Shown one piece after another: positions 1 to 5,439 of a stretch of DNA of 10,135 nucleotides. The notes under the pieces are model-generated. The model had not been told where the DNA came from and made no database searches. It worked only from the letters and a program-made list of their open reading frames with translations. This stretch comes from Burkholderiales bacterium (lineage in GTDB: Bacteria; Pseudomonadota; Gammaproteobacteria; Burkholderiales; Casimicrobiaceae): positions 1 to 10,135 of the forward strand of contig JANXNO010000322.1 of assembly GCA_025354075.1 (NCBI GenBank). Direction: 5' to 3'. A program made the translations under genes and the position numbers. The first letter of the stretch is position 1; each line of letters opens with the position of its first letter.

Positions 1-1
1 C

Positions 2-91
2 GCTGCGCTGGAAAATGTAATCGTCGTAGGAGGCAATCGCGGCATACAGCTTTATGTGAAAAGCGCCATTTATCAGGGGAGCGACGCTTAA
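2..91 (+). CDS. 3' end of an unrecognised gene (partial, runs off the left edge)
   Basis: An open frame enters from the left edge and ends at TAA (89-91), giving 29 codons. The residues look like a real protein end: a hydrophobic beta-strand-like run (NVIVVGG), then an amphipathic run (IQLYVKSAIY) and a polar tail ending GSDA. The other two plus-strand frames read as arginine-rich or broken translations typical of shadows. I do not recognise the family from so little sequence, and no function is offered. There is no hairpin plus T-run after the stop, so its transcription terminator is not visible. The next gene on this strand starts 260 bases downstream and has its own strong ribosome binding site, so it need not belong to the same unit. 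Confidence 0.5.
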   Translation, partial: AALENVIVVGGNRGIQLYVKSAIYQGSDA

Positions 92-338
92 TTCGCAGTT
101 TGTCGACTTATGTGCTTGTGGCATTTAAACCCCCGTACAATGGGCGTTTCAGAGTAAAGCGGATAGGATTTTCTACCCCTCGCGTTGAATGCGACTACGA
201 CTCCACTGCGACCGTCTGTCATGTGCAACACCCATCGCGATTAAAGCGCACTCCTGCCGCATGCCGCGCCACAAAAACGGATTCGACGCAGTCATCCCTG
301 ATGTGCTCTCCGCTATAAAGCAAGCGCGCTTTGTATTC
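92..338. other. Gene-free leader region before the Bug gene
   Basis: This stretch contains only short open frames that overlap one another and have no plausible start signals or recognisable protein content. The best promoter-like sequence is TACAAT at 136-141, but the TTGTGG upstream (116-121) is only 14 bases away, so the pair is poor. TATAAA at 314-319 also resembles a -10 box but lacks a -35 partner at normal spacing. I see no riboswitch, tRNA or repeat. It probably carries the promoter and 5' leader of the binding-protein unit that follows. Confidence 0.4.
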
Positions 339-346
339 AAAGGAGG
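339..346 (+). promoter_or_regulatory. Strong ribosome binding site that fixes the Bug start at 352
   Basis: AAAGGAGG lies five bases before the ATG at 352 and decides the start in favour of that codon over the in-frame TTG at 331. The bases just upstream form a small perfect inverted repeat, CTTTG (329-333) and CAAAG (338-342), whose right arm overlaps the site. Confidence 0.75.
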
Positions 347-351
347 ATGGC

Positions 352-1308
352 ATGTTTCGATTGCTTTTAGCTATGTTTGCGCTCGGCACAAGCTCTACTT
401 TCGCGCAGGATTACCCGTCGCGGCCCATCACACTGATCGTGCCGTTTCCGCCCGGTGGCGTTGCAGATAACGTGGCGCGTCCTGTAGCGCAGGCTTTGTC
501 CAAGCAGCTGGGCCAAACGGTCGTCATTGAAAATAAACAGGGTGCAGGCGGCGGCATCGGCATGGCGTTTGTGGCCAAAGCCAAGCCCGACGGATATACG
601 CTGCTGCTCGCGTTGTCGTCGATTTCGGTGATTCCCGAAGCCGACAAAGTGCTCGGTCGCGCGCCGATGTTTCAGCTCGACCAACTGCTGCCGATTGCAC
701 GATTCACAGCCGACCCGGTGGTGCTCGCCGTACGCGCTGAAGCCCCGTGGAAGACCTACGCCGAGTTCGTCGCGTTCGCCAAAGCCAATCCGAAAAAGCT
801 CAACTACGGCTCGTCTGGCAACTACGGCACCATGCATGTGCCGATGGAAATGCTGGCCTCCAGTGCGGGCGTTGCGCTCACCCACGTCCCGTTCACCGGC
901 GCAGCCCCCGCCGTCACTGCGTTGCTCGGTGGCACGATTGACGCCGTCGCCTCCGGCCCATCCACCGTGCTGCAGCACGTCAAAGCGGGCAAGCTGCGCG
1001 TGCTCGCCAACTGGGGCACTGAGCGTCATCCCGCCCTACCGGACGTGCCCACGTTGCGGGAGCTGGGTACGGCCACCGACTACGCACAATGGTCGGGTCT
1101 GTTTGCAGCTGCTGGTACGCCGGAGCCGGTGCTCAACGCGCTGCGCAAAGCCGCGCGCGAGGTGCAGGACGACGCAGCGTTCAAACAGACCTTCGTTACG
1201 CTGCAAACGCCACTCGCCTACCTCGACGCGCCCGCATTTCGCACCTACTGGGATGCCGACGCGAAAAAAATGGCGGATGTGGTGCAGCGAATTGGCAAAA
1301 TTGAATAG
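352..1308 (+). CDS. Bug/TctC family periplasmic solute-binding protein
   Basis: A complete 318-residue member of the Bug (TctC) family, the periplasmic binding proteins of tripartite tricarboxylate transporters, which bind small carboxylates and related compounds. Residues 1-18 form a signal peptide with likely cleavage after TFA, before QDYPSRP. Family hallmarks follow in order: ITLIVPFPPGG (residues 26-36), the VIENKQGAGGGIG turn (58-70) and KPDGYTLLL (78-86). The length is normal for the family. The ATG start is chosen from the AAAGGAGG site and the signal peptide. The next gene starts nine bases after the stop and is a second solute-binding protein, so the two are probably cotranscribed. 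No TctA or TctB membrane gene is adjacent. Bug proteins are often orphans that share a permease elsewhere or work in sensing. The ligand cannot be told from the sequence. Confidence 0.93.
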   Translation: MFRLLLAMFALGTSSTFAQDYPSRPITLIVPFPPGGVADNVARPVAQALSKQLGQTVVIENKQGAGGGIGMAFVAKAKPDGYTLLLALSSISVIPEADKVLGRAPMFQLDQLLPIARFTADPVVLAVRAEAPWKTYAEFVAFAKANPKKLNYGSSGNYGTMHVPMEMLASSAGVALTHVPFTGAAPAVTALLGGTIDAVASGPSTVLQHVKAGKLRVLANWGTERHPALPDVPTLRELGTATDYAQWSGLFAAAGTPEPVLNALRKAAREVQDDAAFKQTFVTLQTPLAYLDAPAFRTYWDADAKKMADVVQRIGKIE

Positions 1309-1317
1309 GGAATCAGT

Positions 1318-2157
1318 GTGAAATTAATCAGTAATTTTTCATCGAACATTGCGCGTGCGCTGACCACGTTAGCGCTCGTAAACAGCCTTACAGCGTGCAC
1401 CACCATGACCAACACCTCTGCTGACAAAAATAGCAATACCGAAGTCGTACGTGCGCTCGCGCCCGATGGCCGCCTGCGCGCCGCGATCAATTTTGGCAAT
1501 CCGATTCTCGCCAACAAGGACGCCAAAACAGGCGAACCGGTGGGTGTCTCCGTCGACCTTGCCCGAGAGCTTGGCCGGCGCTTGAGCCTCACCGTTGATC
1601 TCGTGACGTTTACGGCGGCGGGCAAAGTCGTGGAGGCGGTGACCGCCAACGAAGTATCCATCGCGTTTGTCGCTATTGACCCACAGCGCGCGGTATCTAC
1701 ACTCTACACCGCGCCTTATGTGGTGATCGAAGGCGCTTATCTGGTGCGTAATGAGTCACCGCTCAAAGCTAACGAAGAGGTCGACCGTGCAGGTCAGCGC
1801 ATCGTCGCCGCCAAGGGCAGCGCGTACGATCTCTATCTGTCACGCGAAATAAAAAACGCGACTATCGTTCACGCGCCAACCTCGCAAGCGGTCACCGATA
1901 CCTTCCTCGCGCAGAATCTGGAGGTCGCTGCGGGCGTCAAGCAACAATTGCAAATGGATGCAGCGCGCGTTCCTGGCGTACGGCTGCTGCCCGGTCGCTT
2001 CATGGTCATCAATCAGGCGATGGGCACGCCGATTTCGCGTGCCGCCGCAGGTGAGTATTTGAAGGCGTTTATCGAAGAGATGAAGACGTCCGGCTTTGTC
2101 GCCGCGTCGCTTGAACGCCACGGCATCAACGGCGCGGCGGTGGCAGAAAAGACGTAG
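1318..2157 (+). CDS. Lipoprotein with family-3 solute-binding (amino-acid-type PBP2) domain
   Basis: A 279-residue protein starting at GTG, with AGGGAA (1307-1312) as a fair ribosome binding site. The N-terminus is a lipoprotein signal with the lipobox LTAC, giving Cys27 as the lipidated residue, followed by a short Thr/Asn/Ser-rich linker. From about residue 46 it follows the SBP_bac_3 pattern of polar amino-acid ABC-type binding proteins: DGRLRAAINFGNP (50-62), GVSVDLARELGRRL (76-89), and AIDPQRAVSTLYTAPYVV (119-136). In the last, Arg124 is placed like the arginine that binds the ligand carboxylate. The end of the domain (residues ~225-270) has the usual helical packing. No ABC permease or ATPase gene is beside it. 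It is membrane-anchored, probably by lipid, and lies in the same unit as the Bug gene. The ligand is unknown; an amino acid or similar acid is likely by family. Confidence 0.85.
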   Translation: MKLISNFSSNIARALTTLALVNSLTACTTMTNTSADKNSNTEVVRALAPDGRLRAAINFGNPILANKDAKTGEPVGVSVDLARELGRRLSLTVDLVTFTAAGKVVEAVTANEVSIAFVAIDPQRAVSTLYTAPYVVIEGAYLVRNESPLKANEEVDRAGQRIVAAKGSAYDLYLSREIKNATIVHAPTSQAVTDTFLAQNLEVAAGVKQQLQMDAARVPGVRLLPGRFMVINQAMGTPISRAAAGEYLKAFIEEMKTSGFVAASLERHGINGAAVAEKT

Positions 2158-2217
2158 GCACTGCGCCATTGGCGGTCTGCGTTTTCGTGAGCACGATGTA
2201 CTCCGCAGTACTTGCGC

Positions 2218-2343
2218 TTAAAAAATGCAGTATTGCAATCGCTCTGAGACGCTCGCTGAAGCATTGACGCGCGCGTGATAGTCGCGTTCAAAAAATCCAA
2301 CGCGCCCATTTTCGCGTATCGACAGCGTCGTTACCGTTACGAA
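2218..2343 (-). pseudogene. Possible remnant of the 3' end of an NRDE/TANGO2-type gene
   Basis: Read on the minus strand, about 41 codons ending at TAA (2218-2220) encode a stretch that looks like protein rather than noise: VTVTTLSIRENGRVGFFERDY. This resembles the C-terminal strand pair of NRDE (TANGO2-like) proteins, where a YGTR-(S/T)-T strand leads to a hydrophobic strand, a polar D/N-G turn and then FxER. Upstream the frame stays open but no longer resembles that family, and it soon runs under the 5' end of the signalling gene on the other strand. If real, it is a decayed 3' fragment. The similarity is judged by eye over about 25 residues, so chance is a serious alternative. Confidence 0.22.
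2264..2292 (+). promoter_or_regulatory. Candidate promoter for the MASE1-EAL gene
   Basis: TTGACG (2264-2269) is a near-perfect -35 box. It is followed after 17 bases by TTCAAA (2287-2292), a weak -10 box. It lies about 120 bases before the start of the signalling gene and on the same strand. The rest of the gap (2158-2413) has a small hairpin, GTACT (2198-2202) with AGTAC (2207-2211), shortly after the lipoprotein stop. It has no T-run and is unconvincing as a terminator. Confidence 0.25.
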
Positions 2344-2413
2344 ACGATTTAGCGGATCGCAGCCTACTACCGGTGGCCCTGCGAAGCCTTGCAACACTGG
2401 ACCCTCACAGTAA

Positions 2414-4708
2414 ATGCCGAACAACGAGACGAAGCTCATACCAGCGTCAGAATATCGAGGCGTGTTTTGGATGCGCTCGGTCTGGATTTTTGTGGCCATC
2501 ATTGCGAGCGCAGCGCTTTCGCGCTGGTTGTCGCCAGGCCAATCGCTCTCGCTTGCATGGGCACCGGCAGGATTCATGTTAGCGTTCACGTGGAAGTACG
2601 GATCGTGGACGTTGATTCCGTCGACGTTAGCCTTGATTGTCTGGGGTGCAGTGGCCTATCCAGCAGTGCCCTGGGTCGGCGCTGCGGCTGCAGTTGCCGA
2701 TATCTTGTGTTCGCTGTCGGCCTGCGCAGGGCTGCGTTTTCTATTGGCGCGCGAAGCATTAAAGCCGTTGCAGGCACTCGCTCGCGGCATGCCGCACCTG
2801 TTCTGGCTGGTTCGCTTTTATGCGGCAGGCCTGGGCGTGGGCGCCGTCGTCGCCGCTTGCGTGGGTGTCGCCGGATTTGCGTTCTCGGGTTTGCATCCGG
2901 CACTAAGCAATGTGGAACTCTGGATTGCGTATTGGATCATTCAAGCGGTAGGCTTATTGCTGTTTGCGCCGTTGACGCTGGCTTGGCTGGGTGCCAGTCC
3001 TCACGATGCCAATCCCGTGCCTTTTCCGCCGCGCGCGAATCGCACTACCCTCGCGCACTTTGCACGTGAACGCGTGGATTCATGGTCGGTTCTGGCTGTG
3101 TTCTTGCTCACCGGCGTCATGTTGTTACTGCGCGCAACGGGGCAGAATGATTTCGTGGCTCCGTTGTCACTTGCCTACATTCCGGCCGCTGCGTTTTGTG
3201 CGATGCGCAGAAATGCACTCGCGACGTATCTGACGCTCGCAGTGTCGGGTCTGGTGCTGGGCGTAGGCCTGTCGCTTGATGCGAGCGTAATGTCATTTAG
3301 TGACGCAGTGGTTCGAACCAAGGTACCCATTAGCGTCTTTGAAACCATCGTCCTGATCTTTGTCAGCAGCTTGTTTGCGCAGTTGTTGCAAGCGGTGTCG
3401 AGTGATCGCGCTGAGGCAATGCAGCGCTTGCACGATCAGTCCAGTTGCGACTCGCTGACCGGACTCGCCAACGAATTGGGCCTGAGCAACTGGCTGGCGT
3501 CTCGCGACACCACACAGGCATGGTTGATCGTCGGTGTTTTCTTCGGTGCCAGTCAGCGCCTCGGCGCGATGCTAGGTCCAGTGCGGTTGATAACGATCCA
3601 CCAATTCATTGCACAACATATGCGCACCTTCGACGCGTTGCTTACCGCGCGGGCAGACTCCGCGCGCTACGTGCTCGCCTTCCCGGACACCGCGCAATCA
3701 CTCGCCCATATCGCCGAAGTGCGGCGGGCGTTCAATAATTTCGCCGCGCAAGACGATGGCAGCCACGAAATAGCGTTGCATGGCACTACACGCGTGCTAC
3801 GTCTACACCCCGGTGATCGGCCCGATTCACTGCTCGTCATGGCCACGCTCGCGACACTCGCCGAGCGGTCGCAATCAACCGCGGCAGGAGCAATCGCCGT
3901 TCACAACTTTAGTCGCGAATTGCAGGAGAGCATGCAACGGCAAACTCGGCGCAACGAGCAGATTCGCGGCTGGATTCTGAATAATCAGATCGAGTTGTTT
4001 GCGCAGCCCATTCACCCCTCGCAAGGCAACGGCGCTGCACATGAGATCGCCCTTGAGGTGCTGTGTCGGCTGCGAGACGACGAAGGCAAACTTCTCGCGC
4101 CCGCAGATTTTTTGGAAGTGGCGAACCAGGCGGGGCTTGCCGCGCAGCTTGACCGGCAGATCATTACGGCCGTGTTTGACTGGTTCAAGCGGCGACCCAG
4201 TGCGCTCACCGCAACGGGTAAATGCGCAGTCAATCTCGCATCAGCCACGCTCTCTGACCCGGAGTTTGTGCCGTTCGTCCGGCAGCTGGCTCGGGAGCAC
4301 GATATTTCGCCCGCGAAGTTTTGTTTCGAGATTACCGAGTCAAACGCCATTGATGACGTCGAAGGCTCACGGAGCATCGTGCAAGAGCTACGCGCAGAGG
4401 GATTTCGCGTATCGATCGATGACTTTGGCACCGGTTTTGCGACGTATAGCTATCTAAAACGGTATGAGGTCGATGAGATCAAGATTGACGGCACCTTTGT
4501 GACTGCACTTGGCGAAAACAACATCGACATCGAAATCGTGCAGTCGATTGTGCGCGTCGCGAAAATGCTCAAGGTAAAAACGGTTGCCGAATTTGTGGCC
4601 AGCGATGCCCTTCGGGTGCAGGTGGAACGGTTGGGCGTGGACTACGTGCAGGGCTACGCCATCGGTATGCCACAACCCATCGCGGCGATGTATCCAATGA
4701 GCACCTAG
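2414..4708 (+). CDS. MASE1-like membrane sensor with degenerate GGDEF and intact EAL domain (probable c-di-GMP phosphodiesterase)
   Basis: A 764-residue inner-membrane protein. Residues ~20-325 contain about eight hydrophobic segments in a MASE1-like arrangement, an N-terminal sensor module of bacterial signalling proteins. A GGDEF fold follows (~335-495). DSLTGLAN (346-353) is kept, but the five residues at the GGDEF position read DSARY (415-419), so cyclase activity is very unlikely. The EAL domain (~515-755) keeps the metal and catalytic set: Glu548 (EVL in place of EAL), Asn607, Glu639 (FEITES), Asp669-Asp670 (IDDFGTG), Lys690, Glu726 and Gln746. It should hydrolyse c-di-GMP to pGpG. The usual EGVE of the seventh motif reads EFVA, so some loss of activity is possible. 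The start is uncertain: ATG 2414 has almost no ribosome binding site. ATG 2471 (Met20), just before the first membrane segment, has GAGG somewhat too far upstream. Confidence 0.9.
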   Translation: MPNNETKLIPASEYRGVFWMRSVWIFVAIIASAALSRWLSPGQSLSLAWAPAGFMLAFTWKYGSWTLIPSTLALIVWGAVAYPAVPWVGAAAAVADILCSLSACAGLRFLLAREALKPLQALARGMPHLFWLVRFYAAGLGVGAVVAACVGVAGFAFSGLHPALSNVELWIAYWIIQAVGLLLFAPLTLAWLGASPHDANPVPFPPRANRTTLAHFARERVDSWSVLAVFLLTGVMLLLRATGQNDFVAPLSLAYIPAAAFCAMRRNALATYLTLAVSGLVLGVGLSLDASVMSFSDAVVRTKVPISVFETIVLIFVSSLFAQLLQAVSSDRAEAMQRLHDQSSCDSLTGLANELGLSNWLASRDTTQAWLIVGVFFGASQRLGAMLGPVRLITIHQFIAQHMRTFDALLTARADSARYVLAFPDTAQSLAHIAEVRRAFNNFAAQDDGSHEIALHGTTRVLRLHPGDRPDSLLVMATLATLAERSQSTAAGAIAVHNFSRELQESMQRQTRRNEQIRGWILNNQIELFAQPIHPSQGNGAAHEIALEVLCRLRDDEGKLLAPADFLEVANQAGLAAQLDRQIITAVFDWFKRRPSALTATGKCAVNLASATLSDPEFVPFVRQLAREHDISPAKFCFEITESNAIDDVEGSRSIVQELRAEGFRVSIDDFGTGFATYSYLKRYEVDEIKIDGTFVTALGENNIDIEIVQSIVRVAKMLKVKTVAEFVASDALRVQVERLGVDYVQGYAIGMPQPIAAMYPMST

Positions 4709-4755
4709 ACGGCGACTGGTGCGTGCACTACGATTGAACGAACCGCATCCCCGAC

Positions 4756-4781
4756 GGAGACAGCATCGAGTGTTAGTCTCC
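4756..4781 (+). promoter_or_regulatory. Hairpin between the EAL gene and the Bug fragment
   Basis: GGAGAC (4756-4761) and GTCTCC (4776-4781) form a perfect six-base stem with a 14-base loop, 47 bases after the stop of the EAL gene and before the Bug fragment. There is no T-run after it, so it is at best a weak terminator or a leader structure. Confidence 0.25.
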
Positions 4782-4807
4782 AAATATTGTCTGAGTTGGC
4801 GGGCATC

Positions 4808-4814
4808 AAGGAGG
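4808..4814 (+). promoter_or_regulatory. Intact ribosome binding site of the truncated Bug gene
   Basis: AAGGAGG, a full Shine-Dalgarno match, lies eight bases before ATG 4823. It shows that the start of the broken Bug gene is still in translatable condition even though the gene body is gone. Confidence 0.75.
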
Positions 4815-4822
4815 AAAAAATC

Positions 4823-5056
4823 ATGCGTCGCTGCACACTTTTGAACACCGCGGTTGTGACATTGATAGCTATGACTTTACCGTTACCAGCCATTGCGCAA
4901 ACGTCCACGTCATACCCCGTAAAACCGGTTCGGCTCATGGTCGGCGCATCCGCTGGCGGCGGCACCGACATCATCGCGCGCATTCATCACCGCATCGTTA
5001 AAGGCTTCCGGCAAAACCGAGCCACGCGTCGGCGTGTGCGGCCTCAATCCGCATAA
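4823..5056 (+). pseudogene. 5' remnant of a second Bug/TctC gene, joined out of frame to pdxA2 sequence
   Basis: The frame opens at ATG 4823 with a Bug-type signal peptide (residues 1-26, ending AIAQ). It continues with the start of the mature family fold: YPVKPVRLMVGASAGGGTDIIAR (31-53). Normal Bug proteins run on for about 270 more residues. Here the match stops at Arg53 (around 4981), and the next 24 residues, basic and without family resemblance, are the wrong frame of the neighbouring PdxA-type sequence, ending at TAA 5054-5056. It differs from the intact Bug protein at 352-1308 (GASAGGG against PFPPGG), so it is not a local copy of it. A 77-residue secreted peptide could still be made from the good ribosome binding site, but a binding protein could not. 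Confidence 0.85.
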
Positions 5057-5417
5057 CGGCGATAACGGCAACTACGGCACCGAAGAGATCGACATCATCG
5101 AGCCGGGCGTCGCGCTCGCACGCTCACGCGGGTTCAAAGTTGACGGCCCGTTCCCCGCAGATACCATTTTCGTTCGCGCCAAAAATGGACACTACGACGG
5201 CATCGTCACCATGTATCACGATCAGGGCCAGATTGCGATGAAGCTCATGGGCTTCGAGCGCGGCGTCACCGTGCAGGGCGGATTGCCGATCCCGGTTACC
5301 ACGCCCGCGCACGGCACCGCGTATGACATCGCAGGGCAGGGATTGGCAAACGTCGGCGCAATGAAAAACGCGTTTGACCTCGCGTGCAGGATGGGCGCAA
5401 ATCGTAGGACGGGTTGA
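4983..5417 (+). pseudogene. 3' remnant of a PdxA/PdxA2-type 4-hydroxythreonine-4-phosphate (or threonate-phosphate) dehydrogenase
   Basis: About 144 codons in a frame different from the Bug remnant, starting near 4983 and ending at TGA 5415-5417. The family is unmistakable: CGLNPHNGDNGNYGTEEID, TMYHDQGQIAMKLMGFERG and GGLPIPVTTPAHGTAYDIAG. The histidines in NPHNG and PAHGT are two of the three metal ligands of PdxA. The third, with the whole N-terminal half (roughly 185 residues of about 330), is missing, so the product cannot be active. The PAHGTAYDIAGQG type of C-terminus is closer to PdxA2-like enzymes, which act in threonate or erythronate breakdown, than to the vitamin B6 enzyme; this is a judgement by eye. 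GTG 5034 is a formal start but has no ribosome binding site. The last codons and the stop lie in a REP-like repeat, so even the 3' end is altered. Confidence 0.88.
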
Positions 5418-5434
5418 GCGAAGCGATTCCCGTC
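5403..5434. repeat. REP-like palindromic repeat at the convergent gene ends
   Basis: The element begins CGTAGGACGGG and ends CCCGTC. The arms GACGGG (5408-5413) and CCCGTC (5429-5434) are perfectly complementary, and the middle reads TTGAGCGAAGCGATT. This matches the widespread proteobacterial GTAGGA(C/T)GGGTTGAGCGAAGCGA-type repeat, known to me from many genomes. It contains the stop codon of the pdxA2 remnant and ends five bases before the stop of rlhA on the other strand. It may serve as a two-way transcription stop between the convergent units. Confidence 0.7.
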
Positions 5435-5439
5435 AAACC

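Noticed and set aside
367..1029. A 220-codon minus-strand open frame opposite the first Bug gene
   Set aside because: The composition is typical of a shadow frame in GC-rich DNA, and the plus strand encodes a clear full-length Bug protein.
2198..2211. Terminator after the PBP2 lipoprotein gene
   Set aside because: The stem GTACT/AGTAC is only five base pairs and no T-run follows; there are a few A's instead.
5034..5417. A complete small gene of 127 codons with PdxA similarity
   Set aside because: There is no ribosome binding site, the PdxA similarity continues upstream of the formal start to about 4983, and half of the enzyme including one metal ligand is missing; it is a remnant.
4823..5417. 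A functional Bug-PdxA fusion protein
   Set aside because: The two parts are in different frames and a stop at 5054-5056 ends the Bug frame, so no fused product is made without frameshifting; no slippery site is visible at the junction.
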